Notes: generated by a model not told the origin, from the sequence alone. 64,000 nucleotides of DNA from Miscanthus floridulus (GCF_019320115.1 NC_089581.1:11595707-11659706), one strand, 5' to 3'. Positions 21,008-33,341 are shown, counted from the first letter of the stretch. A program made the numbers and translations.

Positions 21008-22298
21008 CTTGAACTAAAAAAAACTATATGAGAACATGAAACTCCTGAAAATTCAAACAGGACACTGTCCGAATACTCAATGCGACTTGAGCTATGTGGC
21101 TGAAGTATAGTTCAGAGTTTCCTTTGTATCGTTCATGCTTTAAGAGGATGTTTGGTGGCTCATCGCGAAAGACGTAATCCTAACCTCGGACGTCAAGGGT
21201 AAATGTCATGCAAATTTGCTTGATTCATAACCAAACAAGCTCTTATGTTGAAAACGCCCTCAATGTGACACTTGGTTCTACATTCTAAGTTTCTAACATT
21301 TTGGTTTATGCTATAAGTTCCCTAAAGTGAGTACTAGAAGAGAAGTATTCTCTCCATCTTAAAAAACATTTATATCTTTCAGATAAATTTATTATAAATA
21401 TATATATATATATTAGAATTAATTTAATAGTTTTCTTATTATATATTAGATATTAGTAGTTTTTTTATAGATCTGATTAAACTTATAATAATTGATTCAC
21501 TGATCGAGGAACGGGATTCTCATGACAGCAAAGAACTCACACATTTGCCCTCCTTCGTTCAGTCCAATCAAGAAATTGGGAATCCCTTTTCGAAAGGGAC
21601 TGCACGATGTAGACGCATATTGAGCTAGCAGCCCTGATTCCTTCATGATTCATCTTCTAGACTTTTCTACACCCTTATTCTCGGCTTAGAAAATCGCCTC
21701 ATTATTTCCTGCGTCCAAAAGTGACGGTGTCCGTTTGCCACAGCAGTTTTTGTGCTTAAGCACAGCTCATACAAACACTCCTATACGATTCTACTACACC
21801 AGGACAGCGGAGGCCGGAGGTTTGCCAAACTAGTTCGATCGCTACTTTATCAATGTGCAACTTTTTTTTAGTATATTGTGTCATGTACTCCACCAGTCCA
21901 CCATCTGATCCAAAATACCAGCCTCTGTTTCCAAATAATTGATAGCTTTGGTATTTATACTTTGACTAACAATATTGTTTAAATATTTATAGTTAATTAC
22001 CGCGACATGTATCATTGCATTTGTTGTCAAAAGTACTATAATTAAACATGTCTGGCTATTTGTTCAGATATTCATATAGCAGACGAGCGGTCAGATATTA
22101 AACAGTAAAATCAAAGTTGCCAAGTATTGTAACGAGTACACGTTGGTCGTAACATTGGCATGGTCTAAAAAGGTGATACTTTTTTCCAAAAAAAAATGTG
22201 ACACCTTGGCTATTATTTTTATAAAAATGCACTATATATCTTGATAGAAAAATTACACGTTTGAGAGTATTTTACATGATGAGTCTAATGTCATCAAC
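21005..22298. other. Intergenic stretch, no gene seen
   Basis: AT-rich, with no long frame. Around 21340-21500 is a decayed MITE-like AT-rich segment (TCTCTCCATCTTAAAAAACATTT). Otherwise nothing assignable. Confidence 0.4.
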
Positions 22299-22450
22299 CA
22301 CCCTCCATTCTAATTTATAAGACATTTTGATTTTTCTAGATACTCTGGTTTATTTACTCTGTATCTAGATATAGTATGTATTTAAGTGCATATATCAAAA
22401 ACTATGTATCTAGAAAAACCAAAATATCTTATAATTTAAAATGGAGGGAG
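22299..22450. mobile_element. Stowaway-type MITE, about 150 bp
   Basis: The left arm CCCTCCATTCTAATTTATAAG is mirrored by CTTATAATTTAAAATGGAGGG, and TTTTTCTAGATAC by GTATCTAGAAAAACC. A TA follows the right end. The 'CTCCCTCC' end and TA target fit Stowaway (Tc1/Mariner). The left TA has been lost. Confidence 0.75.
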
Positions 22451-23067
22451 TAATCATTATGAGCTTTCTTCTTCTTGATGATCAAAGCTATAAAAGTTTG
22501 AACAATGTGAATCATAAATGATTCATATCCTAGAAGAGAGAGCATGTCCAATACTTCCTTCGGTAACAAGTTAGTAACATTATGGAACATCAGCATTGTC
22601 TCCATGAGACAACTTTTAGCAAATATTATGTAATGTATCAATAAAACCTAGTATGAGTCTGCGGACAAAACTGTTAATGTAATGGTAAAATTGTAGATAT
22701 ATATACCTAATATCAAAATACGAAGCATTTCTGTGGTCTTCCACTCTCTCCTGCAGTCCTGCGCCATAAGAGTTAGAGCACATATCTAGGCACGGCATGA
22801 GACCGATTCCAAGACAAATTGGAATATGGATATTTTCATGATCTATCACTCTCTCGTGTGCTTGTACGAGTTAGATCTCTTCCTGTGCCATTCGGACATG
22901 AGTATTTTAAAAGGTTTGGCTACAATCAATCTCAGTGACATTTATTCTAAGTTTAAATTGGAGGGCCCGGGAAGACTTGTGTAGTCTTGTTCTAGACAAC
23001 GATGTTTTCCCTAGTCTCACCGTCCACATTTTGTGTAGTCTAGTCAGTTGGACTTCTGTGGTGCTTA
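22451..23067. other. Intergenic stretch, no gene seen
   Basis: Only short overlapping frames on both strands, with no conserved domain and no element ends. Confidence 0.4.
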
Positions 23068-23307
23068 TGCTATGTTTAGTTCTAAAAAACTTTCCCAAAA
23101 AGTGCTACAGTAGCTATCACATTGAATCTTGCGATACGTGCATGGAGCATTAAATATAGACGAAAAAAACTAATTGCACAGTTTGGATGGAAATCGCGAG
23201 ACGAACGTTTTGAGCCTAATTAGTCCATGATTGAACAATAATTGCCAAATAAAAACAAAAGTGCTACAGTAACTAAATTCCTAAATTTCGCGAACTAAAC
23301 ACAGCCT
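23068..23307. mobile_element. MITE of the CTTGTTTAGTT family, copy 3
   Basis: The ends GCTATGTTTAGTTC and GAACTAAACACAGCC enclose the family core TGCATGGAGCATTAAAT, TTGCACAGTTTGG, GAGACGAACGTTTTGAGCC and TGCTACAGTA. The core reads in the opposite direction to copies 1 and 2. Confidence 0.8.
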
Positions 23308-24984
23308 TAATAAGCTTCTATTTTAGCAACAAGTGAGCCAAGGATGCCGGTGGCTTGTGGTTCATGGACTCAAAGAACATGGTTTCCCACACAGTACAAA
23401 ACCGAACAAAATATCTTGACAAAACAAAACAAAACAATCGTGGGTCTTTGGAGACTTTTCATGCATGTCAGTCTGGTCATCAAGCATGAGAGTTCCACTT
23501 GTAGAACTTCTCAGGCTTATACTGAAGAGGTTACGTTAGAAGTTGTCATTTCATTTATTTGTTCTCTATCCTAAATGACCTGTAATTTGTTAGTGGTACG
23601 ATTAACTCAAAAACTTGGAAGAAAAGTCTTCCCCAAAGTCAATTGTACTAGATATACTAAAGTAAAATATATCTTGGTGAATTTGGCAAATTGTATATGC
23701 AATGATGCCATTGGAAGGCTAAGTAACATTTGGCAAAGATAATCGTGTGGTAAAATAAGCTCAAGCCCATTGGAACCCAATACAGACCGTGGTGTGCAAA
23801 AGGCAGTTGATACTTGACATAGTCCAAATGGGGGTTATCAGTTCTTAGACAATGCATACCTGGTAGTATGACTTATGAGGAAACCATCACCCCTTATTAA
23901 AAGTCTCATCTGCTGCGCCACAAGAAAGAGATTAAAAACAGATATGATTGACTCTCAGATGTTGATATTGGTAATATAGAAATGGTTGAAACGCTTATGA
24001 AAGATACATTTGGCATTAGATGGACCACTAGAGAGATTAAGACAACTACATGCGTATCTGAAAATGGGGCATAATCACTGGTAATTCATAAATATTCTTC
24101 TTTTCAAAATGTAATTGTCAAACAATAAACTTGTTTTTGTGAATTATTATCATAGAGTCTAATGCATGAGTAAGGAGATTAAAATGATCTCTAAAAGGAT
24201 ATATTTAAATGTCTCTGGAAAGCCATTCAGTTTAGCCAAAATTGTTGGTGGCATTGTTGAATTAGTCTATAAATAAAACCTATATAGTGGAACAATGTAT
24301 TCAGACGTGGAGCACATACTAAGGAATTGTATGCTTGGGTATACCTAGCAATTTGTACACTTGGGAAAGAATTTCTTTTTTCCCTTTTTTTTATACTAAA
24401 TTTCCCTTTGACTTGATGGAGGCGGGTTACAGTTGAATCATTCTGAAATCCGTACAGTACCTTTTCTCATGATGGAAAATCCGTACAGGTACAAGAGTTG
24501 ACATACTCAGCTCCACACTCTACAAACAAATCTGATTATTAAGTGAAATTTAAAATAATCACTGAAATAATTCAGATGTCCTTACAGGACCTGAATACTT
24601 AAGACTCAATTCATATGAAAAACACCGCACTAATTTGACGCTTTGGGAAGAAATTATCTTATCATATTGGCGATGGCTGTACAATGTGAATTATTGAGAT
24701 GTCCATGCAGAACGGCCTGAACCTGACATACTGAACTCGTAGTTTTGGGTTGGAACAGAATGCCTCTAGGAGGTAATTATTCTGCGTTTATTTTTCACCG
24801 TTGCACCATCGTAATTGTTAGTCCTCACACCGTTGGCAGTTTCTACTGTCATGAAGGAAACAGACACCTGTTGCTCAAGAGGAAATCAAACAAGACCACG
24901 AGACAATAAACAAATGCATAAACGAAGTCTTATCCGCTGAAAACATCTGAAAGTCGTCAGCCATCACGACAAGCATTCATTCAT
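23308..24984. other. Intergenic stretch upstream of the SAUR gene
   Basis: No frame longer than 80 codons and no recognisable protein. It is probably decayed repeats plus the distal promoter of the SAUR gene. Confidence 0.4.
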
Positions 24985-24996
24985 TATATATAAACA
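24985..24996 (+). promoter_or_regulatory. TATA box of the SAUR gene
   Basis: TATATATAAAC lies about 45 bases before the SAUR start codon, in an otherwise AT-rich proximal promoter. SAUR transcripts have short leaders, which fits the distance. Confidence 0.6.
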
Positions 24997-25036
24997 AACA
25001 AGAGGGCTCAGAATAACTACAGATCAGAGGAGGAGG

Positions 25037-25318
25037 ATGGGGAAGAGCGCGTCAGTGAAGCGAGGGCACATCCCGTTGCTTGTCGGCGAGGGTGAGGAGT
25101 TGAAGAGGGTTCTGGTGCACAGGAAGGTTCTTCAGCACCCCTACTTCACCGGGCTGCTGGAGCTCGCGGCCATGGAGTTTGGGTATGATCAGAAGGGCGT
25201 GCTCAGGATCCCCTGCAACATCAGATGCTTCCAAGCAATAGTTCAGCTCATCAGAAGCAGAACACGGAGGAGGAAGAAGGTGACGGTCTCATGCCTCCTT
25301 TTCCTCAAGCTGATGTAA
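25037..25318 (+). CDS. SAUR: SAUR family protein (small auxin-up RNA), 93 aa
   Basis: Intronless, as SAUR genes usually are, with ATG at 25037 and TAA at 25316-25318. The SAUR core spans residues 10-75. GHIPLLVGEGEELKRVLVH corresponds to the conserved 'G..PVYVG.....R..V' strand, then YFTGLLELAAMEFGYDQKG, the family's 'F..LL..A..EFGF....G' motif, then LRIPCNIRCFQAIVQLI. A short basic tail (RTRRRKK) and a hydrophobic end follow. Family members bind and inhibit PP2C.D phosphatases, which keeps plasma-membrane H+-ATPase active and promotes cell expansion; the transcripts are often auxin-induced. That role is inferred from the family. SAURs often occur in clusters, but this one is alone in the window. 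Confidence 0.92.
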   Translation: MGKSASVKRGHIPLLVGEGEELKRVLVHRKVLQHPYFTGLLELAAMEFGYDQKGVLRIPCNIRCFQAIVQLIRSRTRRRKKVTVSCLLFLKLM

Positions 25319-27011
25319 CGATCAGAGAGAGTGAGAGTGTGAGGTTAGGGTCTTCAGAAGTTCTCATCAGTCACCTTTTGTATCATCTTTGCTAGCAATA
25401 TCCTAGTCGTCATCAGTGTAATTAACCTTGTGGTGTGTTGTAGTATCTTTCTTTCAAGATTTCACAGCTAGCGCATCGATCGTACGTATTTTGAGCTAGA
25501 AATAGAGGAGATATACTGTACTATTACTATCGTGCTGCCAGCATAGTTCCTAGTGCTTTGGACGATTAGTGTAGTGCAGCACATATATCTGTCATGCACG
25601 CGTTTTGTCGCAAACGTTAATCAGAAGCTTTGCGTTGTTCCTTTAATTTATTCTTCGAAGTTCTTGGAGCAAAGAACTGAAGGGGGGCACTGAACCTCGA
25701 ATTTGAGCATATGATCGAAGAGCTCAAGATTCTTTTTTTTTTCTGTCTTCCCTTTTCTTAGATTAGATAAAGGCACCAGCAGTACTGTCACAGGAGGGAT
25801 ACCAACTATAAATCCCCATCCTGCCAATTCTTCAAGATCTATTACAGTAGAATAGTAGCCCAACAACGAGTTGGGATATTGTGGTCATGACAAGCATAGC
25901 ATGGATCTGCCGCAGGAAAAGCCATAGCATATCAGCATTCAGCATAACCATCGCCATTAGATTAGATGAACCAAACCACAGTCCACAATCATCCTGTCAG
26001 CATGTATTTATTTGTGTCGTCATGATCTCTGGAAAAAAGGATACTCCAACTATGGCCATGACAGTGACACAAACAGCTGGCCATGACAGTGACACAGATA
26101 CTCCAGCTATGGCCATGACAGTAACACAAAGACCATCGTCATTTTTTCTTTTTTGATCCGTTACCTGAGCGCCTGTTCCCCAGCCTCTCTCTTAGTAACG
26201 CCTATCTCCAACCTCTGATGTCTGATCATCATCATGCCCGCTCTGGCTGGGTTGGGTGGCGGCACACCGACACGGAGGCTGCTTGGTTGCGCTGCGCACT
26301 ATGGCAGCTGCCTGGTGCCCGATTTCGAGCATTTGCACTTGCACATTTTTGCAGAGAGAGATACTAGTATCAGCAGATCGAGTCCTGATCTGGGGCAAAA
26401 CGCTGCCAGACTAACAGGCGACGACAACCATTTGCACATGCAAAACCGCAGCCATGATGTGACAACCTAATAGTTTGCCAACACGACAATTACGGATAAA
26501 GCTTCCCCCAGTCTTAAACTCCAATCTCCAGCAACACAACAGCATTCGCCAGCAACGGGTAAATTACGGTCTGAAACTTGGAACCAGGTTTCATTAGCAC
26601 AAGTAAATATCTAACAGATACAGACAATCAGACCAACCGGGGGCCAGACACCAGACCAATCAAGGCAATCCCGAACAACCCACAACCACGTCCACACACC
26701 AGACCCAGACCAACCATAAACCGCCATTCCCGAACAACCCACAGGCCACAGCCAGTAATCCAGTATCATCAATACCACAATATAACAAGTTTGCAAATCT
26801 TGCTTCGTTTACAGGCTCAGACAACCAAACCTCATACCGATACAGGCTTCGATAACGCTTCACCAGCTAGAGTCATGCGTCGCGACTAAATGATATGCTT
26901 ACAGGAACTTATTAACAAATACCACGGCGGGTGCTTCATCATTGATAATAGAATTTGCATCTGACCGAAGGTTCACGGCCCTCCACAGGTCCCTTCAAAG
27001 GCGAACCAGCT
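25319..27011. other. Region between SAUR and ADF genes
   Basis: It holds the SAUR 3' UTR (to about 25450), intergenic sequence, a small tandem repeat at 26045-26135, and near 27011 the probable 3' UTR of the minus-strand ADF gene. Open frames at 26578-26889 and on the opposite strand are low-complexity (Pro/Arg/Thr) and not convincing. Confidence 0.45.
26045..26135. repeat. Short tandem repeat around CTATGGCCATGACAGT
   Basis: Three imperfect units: ACTATGGCCATGACAGTGACAC, GCTGGCCATGACAGTGACAC and GCTATGGCCATGACAGTAACAC. Spacing is 32-35 bases. Confidence 0.75.
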
Positions 27012-29312
27012 TCAGTGAGCCCGCTCCCGGAGAACCTCAATGTCCACCTCTGATGGGTCGGTCGCCTGGATCTCATAGTGGAACCCGTCGAGCTCGTGCT
27101 TGATGCGGTCCTTCGAGGTGGAGTACAGCATCTTAGCACGGATGCGGGATGTTGATGGGGACCTGGAATAATAGCGGGTTAGGTAAAAGGTTTGGTGAAG
27201 GGAAATCAGCAGGAAGGCCAGAGTGGCTACAGTTGAACATGAAAGAATTGAAGACATCATAAGGATACATATAGTACAGTCCAAAAAAGTCAACCTCAGA
27301 ATCTACATAAAAGAATTGAACAATTATTGTCAAGAATATTCCTAACTATTGCACCACATGCATTGTCATTCCTTGTGGCCAGAGCTACTAAATTGCTAAC
27401 TAGTATGGGTTGCCAGGCAAACAGTATTAAACTAGAGGTGGTGGGAGCTATCATAGCAAGATCACATCACAAGATCCAATCCAAGCCTTATAGTTCAATA
27501 CTGAGTTAATAATGTTCAAAAGGAGTAAGGAAGTGCTTAAATAATTAGCATGTTAAGTTTACTGTGCTTGGTGCATTTTAAGCATCCAAGTACTTTTTTT
27601 TTGTAAGTATGTAGAATCCTAAAATCACTAACTCATCAACAGTTTACCTCTTTAGCTATTTCTATGGGATCTAGTTTAGTTTCATTGGCATTGGCACTAC
27701 AGCTAAACATGAATGAAACAAAATAAAGATATATGCATAAATGATTCTGAATCTCACCAGGCAATGAAGAAAATCTTGCTTTTCTGCACGTTCTCCCCAG
27801 TAACAAAATCAAAATCATAGAGAGCATATCGGCAGTCATTCTCTGGGAGAGAGGCCAAAAAATCATCATAGCTTTCAGTAGTAGCCCCTGTCTTCTCCAC
27901 AACCACCTGCTTTTGCTTCTCTTCGATTTTGAAGATGACATATCGGAATGCCTTCTTCATTTGGAGCTCAACAAATGTCTCCCTAATGTTAGGGGCAACT
28001 CCCATGCCGGAAGATGCATTTGACTGCAGAGAATTGTGCAGAAGTTAAAAAGAAAATCAAGGCTAAAAAACTGAAATACAAGATGAACTGTTTGATTGCG
28101 AAACAGGCATAATGGTTATGTAGTAACTAGAAGATTAACAACATTCCAATCTTCCGATGTATCAACTGTAGTTATGTAGCCACGATTCCATAAAAGTTGT
28201 ATACCTTCCACATACAGGAAACCATACAAAATTTTTATCCAGCAAGATTGCCTAATCAAAATTACACAGACATACAGAAAATCCCTCCAGATACTCCCTA
28301 TCCAGGATTGAAAATTGGAACCATGCTTCATAACATGTAAAATCACTTGCACAATGAACAGTTCAGTGATTGCACAATCATGGACAGGATTAGACCCAGC
28401 ACCTAACAGAATCTCAATCATCCATGCTAATCTTAATTCAATCAATTGCATCCCATATAGATGGCCAACTGTGTGAGAATGCAGTTCACCGTCCCCACAA
28501 TAACATAAAAGGCACCTAGGACTAGGATATCAAAGAAATTGTCCAGTGTAAGAGGCATACTCCAAATATCTCCACTTAGTGGAAGCAGGAATATGACTAT
28601 ACCTACCATGTCCATCCCTCCAGGGCATGGAAAGTCTCTATGCAAGCAAGCATAACACATTTTTAAAAAAAATAAAAGAACTTATTACAAAGTAGCCACA
28701 TATTGATTCGGATGATTTGAAAAGAAAAACTGTGTCAATTGCAGCACATGTTAACCAGAGAACTATCAAAGACTGGCAGTATTTCATCTGGGGACGACCT
28801 AAGTTTTCTTGCCTTACAGGAATGAACTAAGAACATTCCCAACTCAAAACTAAAAAAAAAAATAGTGTGGAGTCCTGTCCTGACTATGTACTCACTTCCG
28901 GTTCCACAGCTCAACTCCAATTTCACACCATCCCCCAGTTCCACAGCTAAAGCCATTTTCCAGCACGGATTCTCAAACTCAAGGTCTGAATATCTACTAG
29001 CGACTTACTATATATCTACTTGATTTTACAAGTAAACATGTAAGTACATATATAGGCGATACACATAATTGCAGTCAGAACAAATGAACATCCGGATGAA
29101 CAGTGGGTAAGGTCAAATCAATCCCTCCCCAAGGAGATCTAACCCGGGGCAGCCCTCCACGAACTAGCGCACCCAGATCGCGCGGAACCGACCCAGTTCC
29201 CACACGCCACACGGATCTACACCACAGCGCGCGCGAATCGCCACAGAGCGCGAGCGGATTGACGAGAGGAAGGAAGGAGCGGGGTACTCACGTGGGAGCG
29301 CATGAAGGCCAT
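27012..29312 (-). CDS. ADF: Actin-depolymerizing factor (ADF/cofilin), ADF6-like, 145 aa
   Basis: The coding exons on the minus strand are 29312-29292, 28023-27758 and 27162-27012, with GT...AG introns of 1268 and 595 bp. They add up to 438 nt (145 aa plus stop). The first exon carries only seven codons (MAFMRSH), typical of plant ADF genes. Plant ADF features in order: Ser12 in NASSGMGV, equivalent to the regulatory Ser6 of other plant ADFs; [40 protein letters not shown]; the actin-binding segment [20 protein letters not shown]; and [17 protein letters not shown]. The extended N-terminus and C-terminal 'EVD.EVLRERA' place it with the ADF6 clade. Such proteins bind ADP-actin and sever or depolymerise filaments in the cytoplasm; phosphorylation of the N-terminal Ser inhibits them. 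A MITE lies about 220 bases upstream of the ATG. No lesions seen. Confidence 0.95.
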
Positions 29313-29532
29313 CGGATCGGGGCGGTGCGAGCGCCCGCGCGCGCCTCTGCGTCGATCGCACGCACGCACGCAGACGGGAGGAGCAAGCAAGGAGAAGGAA
29401 CCCCTCCTCTTCTGTTGGCTGTTGTTGGCTGCGGGGGGTTTCTTCTTTTCTTTTCTTTTTTTATATATGCGGGCTGCTGCGGGTTTTGGGTGGCGCGGCG
29501 AAATTCTCCGGAGAGCTGCGCGTTCATAATCA

Positions 29533-29778
29533 TGCCCTTGTTTAGGTCCACTCTAATTTCCAAAAAGTTGTTACAGTACCTGTCACATCGAATGTTTACG
29601 GCTCATGCATGGAGCATTAAATGTAGACGAAAAGAAAAACTAATTGCACAGTTTGGTGGGAAATTACGAGACGAACGTTTTGAACCTAATTAGTCCATGT
29701 TTAAATACTATTTACCAAATAAAAACGAACGTGCTACAGTAGCCCCAAAATCCAAATTCTTACAACTAAACACAGCCC
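29533..29778. mobile_element. MITE of the CTTGTTTAGTT family, copy 4, in the ADF promoter
   Basis: The ends GCCCTTGTTTAGGTCC and ACAACTAAACACAGCC enclose the same core as copy 3 (TGCATGGAGCATTAAATGTAGACG, TTGCACAGTTTGG, GAGACGAACGTTTTGAACC, GTGCTACAGTAGC). It starts 221 bases upstream of the ADF start codon, so it may overlap promoter sequence. Confidence 0.82.
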
Positions 29779-30572
29779 ATATACGCGGACGCGGACGCGG
29801 ACGCGCCGCTTCGTGTGGGTGGGTCTGGGCGTAGGGCGTGTGTGGCGTACACGGCTTCATGGGTCGAGGGTGAGAGTGACATGTGGGGCATGTGACGTGC
29901 GGGGTCAAGATGTCGGTGAGACGATCGCTTTCATGAGGGCCAGGCGGGAGTTTGGGGCCAGTGGACGGCGGGCCTGGGCCGCGGGCGGCGATGCGTCCGG
30001 CCCGCTGGCTCTGACTGGGATGGTGGGCCCTCTATTGGAGCCGTGATGATCTCGGCCTCTTTTGATTTGAGACGAAGGGGAATAAAAAGAGGGCAAATTC
30101 GACTGTGCGACAGATGCAAGTTTGAACTGGTAGAGTCAGCGTTTCACGCGTGGACGAAATGGTCATTCTCGTCATTATCCTTGCGTATCAAGAATGGGAT
30201 AGTACAGGGAGAGAGACGGGATGTACAACTTTCTATTACGTACCCCCTCCGTTAAAAAAGGAGTATAATTTTAAATCTTGGATAAGTCAAACTGTCATAA
30301 GTTTGACCAAGTATATGCCTATGTAATATAATATCAATTTAGTTTAATTAAATTATGTATGAAATATGTTTTGATAGTGTATTTTTTTTAACTCATAGAT
30401 GTAAACTTGTTTACAACTTGGACAAAGTAAGAGGAAAAAGTTAACTTGGATATATTTTTTCAAAAAAAGGATCTATGAGCTACTTTTTAAAAAACTTGGA
30501 CAAAGTAATGAAAAAAATTTACTTAGAATAACACTAAAATGATATATAAGCAGAGGGAAACAATACTCTATA
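29779..30572. other. Intergenic stretch with GCGGAC microsatellite and AT-rich MITE remnants
   Basis: 29790-29806 repeats GCGGAC three times. 30240-30540 is AT-rich and starts with CCCCCTCCGTTAAAAAAGGAG, a decayed Stowaway-like end. A GC-rich frame at 29813-30046 has no recognisable domain. Confidence 0.45.
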
Positions 30573-30758
30573 CTCCCTTCTATCTAAAAAAAGAATGCGG
30601 TGCTTACTTCCCGAGAAATCAAACAATTTTAACTTTGAATAAATTACTAACATTAATTATATTGAATAAGTATATTAATTATGAAATGTATTTTTCTAAA
30701 AATATAATCAAAGACATACATTTATCTAGTAAAAGCAATGTATCTAGAAAATCCAAAA

Positions 30759-31152
30759 TGTCGACAAAAGATGATCGGCAGTCCTTCGAGGGGTATCCCA
30801 TGAAGATAGATTGATCGATGGAGGTGCGCGTGATCAGGAACCGGATGGTGACACAAGGCGTAGAGACAGCGATTTAGACAGGTTCGAGCCGTTTGATCGA
30901 CGTAATACCCTACATCTTGTATCTTTGGTGTATTGTATTGAGATGTAGAAGCTGTCGACTATGGGACCCCTGTCTCTCCTTATGTACTCTGGAGGGGTAT
31001 GGTTATAAGGAAAATATCATATTTAGTACTATATAATATCTTGCAGTGCACGTCGACCAATGCCGTGCACGCCTTGATCTTGTGGGTTGGGCCACCTCTG
31101 ATGGTGTGGCCCATGTCTTGTCTTGTGGATACCGGGGGTCATATCCCCCACA
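30759..31152 (-). repeat. 3' LTR of the non-autonomous element
   Basis: 394 bp, same length as its partner. It starts on the plus strand TGTCGACAAAAGATG and ends TATCCCCCACA. Shared landmarks include GAGGGGTATCCCA, GATTGATCGATGGAGGTGCG and GCCGTGCACGCCTTGATC. Confidence 0.9.
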
Positions 31153-31263
31153 GCTAGTCCTCGAGCGCCTTGTATCCTTTGAGCAACGTCGTCTTGAGCT
31201 TGTCCGAGCAGGTGCGAACAAAGCCGAGCAGTCAGACTCATGGTCCGACCACCATGATGAGTT

Positions 31264-31352
31264 GCCGAGCAATTGTGAACCGTCGCCGAGCAGTGTGAAC
31301 CATCGTCGAGTAGTGTGAGCCATCGCCGAGCTGTGTGAACCATCGCCGAGCA
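31264..31352. repeat. 20-bp tandem repeat GCCGAGCAGTGTGAACCATC
   Basis: Starts at 31264, 31285, 31305, 31325 and 31345, with small differences. It lies inside the non-autonomous LTR element next to its 3' LTR. Confidence 0.85.
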
Positions 31353-31699
31353 GTGTATCCCAAGTAAGGATGTAAGGAGGTCAAGATAAAATTTGAAAAT
31401 TCTTTCCTTTAGGAGAAGTGTAGCCACTTAGACTCCATCAATAAGGAGGGTAAATCAAGAAATAAGCACTACATTCACTACCAGATGAAGTGTAGCCACT
31501 TAGTCCCCGAGTCTGCTAGAAGACAAAGAATGAATCTTATAGCAGGGTCAAAGAAAAGAAGTCTAAAAGCTTACCGACGTCATCTAACATGCGCGTATCA
31601 AGACCCTAGACGTGCTACCCAAAATCAGCACCCTGATCCGAACAACATGGAGCAGCTTGATAGCACACCGATGAGACGTAGCAAGATCCAACCACCAAA

Positions 31700-31915
31700 T
31701 GAGTCCTCAGCTTAGCTAGCGATGCTTGCATGAAGAATCCAAGCACCGAGGAGTCTCCAGCGTAGCTGACGATGTCCAAGCAATGAGGAGTCCCCGACGT
31801 AGCTGGCGAGCACCGAGGAGTCCCCGACATAGCTGGCGATGTTCGAGCACCGAGAGTCTCCCACGCATAGCTAGCGATGTTCGAGCACCAGAGCTCCAAC
31901 GTAGTCTAGATGGGA
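31700..31915. repeat. Irregular tandem repeat of about 35-45 bp around GTAGCTGGCGATGTTCGAGC
   Basis: At least four imperfect units combining 'GAGCACCGAGGAGTCCCCGAC' with 'TAGCTGGCGATG'. It lies in the interior of the non-autonomous LTR element. Related units recur up to about 31990. Confidence 0.65.
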
Positions 31916-32947
31916 GAGGAGTTCTCGGTTTTGTGTAGCTGGCGAATGACCGAGTATCGACGGAGGTCCCTGGCGTTCGTAGCCTGGCGATTGAAGCAAC
32001 GGAGCGACAACCCGTCGGGTCAACTGGTCGGCGGCAAAGTGAGCATTGAGTAGAAGCGATCGACAAACAGTCCGATCAACTTGGTCGACCGATGAAGTCC
32101 ATTAACTAGTGGTCCTCGACCAGTTGATCGGTGGAGAAGTCCAAGCACCTAAGGTGGTCCGACCACCTAGACGATGATCATGCAATACAAAATGTGTAGA
32201 ACGGGTAGTACATGATGTAAACTATATGAACTCAGAGAAGAAATCAGTAATGTGATGAAATAGGTATGCAGCTCGGTCATCGTTGGTGTGAACACTTAGT
32301 GTATTCTGAAGATGTATTTATATTTAATATAAATCGTCCAACCAGTTAGGTGTAGATAGTCTCCAGCCCTAGCAGCTCGTTAACCATAATGCGGAGCGTG
32401 GAGCCCGTGTGCGTGTAGGAAGAATAAAATGTCGCTAAGGAGCCGCTACCGACCACCCATAACGCAGAGGACAGACACTCATGCATGTGTAGAGAGGAGC
32501 CAGAGACAAGGCTGTCTCTGGGGACATCCGAGCATCAACTTGACTGTTCGGGGGTTCAGAAAATCATTTGGAGAGCAAACATAGAGAAAACAGCTCAGAG
32601 AAACATTATGACGATATACGAAGATTGGAGAATATTTAGAAAAATATTAAAGCGTGACTTAGCTGTAGACAGAAAGTCTGGTCGACGTCGTATGGCGTTA
32701 TCTGGTCGGCAACGTGGGCAGCTCGCTTAGCGGCTCGCTTGATGGCTAGAACGAAGTTGATCTCGTATTGGAGTAGGATAGATGTAGTCGGAGCTTGGTG
32801 GTGTCAATCCGCGTACGAAGACGTGCGCCGTGGTTATCGAAGGATGTCGACGCGATCAACCGAGTTGTCGTGAAGGATGTTGATATTGAGTTACACCATC
32901 TGGTTCGCTAGGGATCAGCGCGCATGAGCCCCATAGTGGGTGCCAAC

Positions 32948-33341
32948 TGTCGATAAAAGATGCTCGACAGTTCTCCGAGGGGTATCCCACGAAGGTAGAT
33001 TGATCGATGGAGGTGCGTGTGATCAGGAACCGGATGGTGACACAAGGCGTAGAGACAGCGATTTAGACAGGTTTGAACCGTCTAATCAATGTAATACCCT
33101 ACGTCCTATGTCTTTGGTGTATTGTATTGAGATGTAGTAGCTATCGACTAGGAGACCCCTGCCTCTCCTTATATACTCTAGAGGGGTAGGGTTACAAGGA
33201 AATTATCCTATTTGGTACTATAGAATATCTTGCGGTGCACGTCGACCAGTGCCGTGCACGCCTTGATCTTGTGGGCTAGGGCACCTCTGATGGTGCGGCC
33301 CATGTCTTGTCTTGTGGATACCAGGAGTCGTATCTCCCACA
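32948..33341 (-). repeat. 5' LTR of the non-autonomous element
   Basis: 394 bp, from TGTCGATAAAAGATG to TATCTCCCACA on the plus strand. It differs from the other LTR by scattered, mostly transition-type substitutions, so the insertion is not brand-new. Confidence 0.9.

Larger units (their letters stand above)
30759..33341 (-). mobile_element. Complete non-autonomous LTR retrotransposon, 2583 bp, no coding capacity
   Basis: Two direct repeats of 394 bp (30759-31152 and 32948-33341) enclose about 1.8 kb. A perfect 5-bp TSD, CAAAA, sits at 30754-30758 and 33342-33346. Read on the minus strand, the 5' LTR (33341 to 32948) starts TGTGGGAGATACGAC and ends ATCGACA. It is followed by GTTGGCACCCACTATGGGGC, a primer-binding-site-like sequence, at 32947-32928. 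The interior has no gag or pol frame, only tandem repeats, so it is a short LARD- or TRIM-like passenger. Its LTR resembles that of the Gypsy element at 57495, which may supply its proteins. Confidence 0.9.

Noticed and set aside
27012..29312. Possible ADF pseudogene
   Set aside because: Splice sites, phases and all conserved motifs are intact, and the total is exactly 145 codons plus stop.
29103..29693. 196-codon plus-strand frame opposite the ADF first exon
   Set aside because: It overlaps the ADF 5' end antisense and the MITE; low-complexity, no domain.
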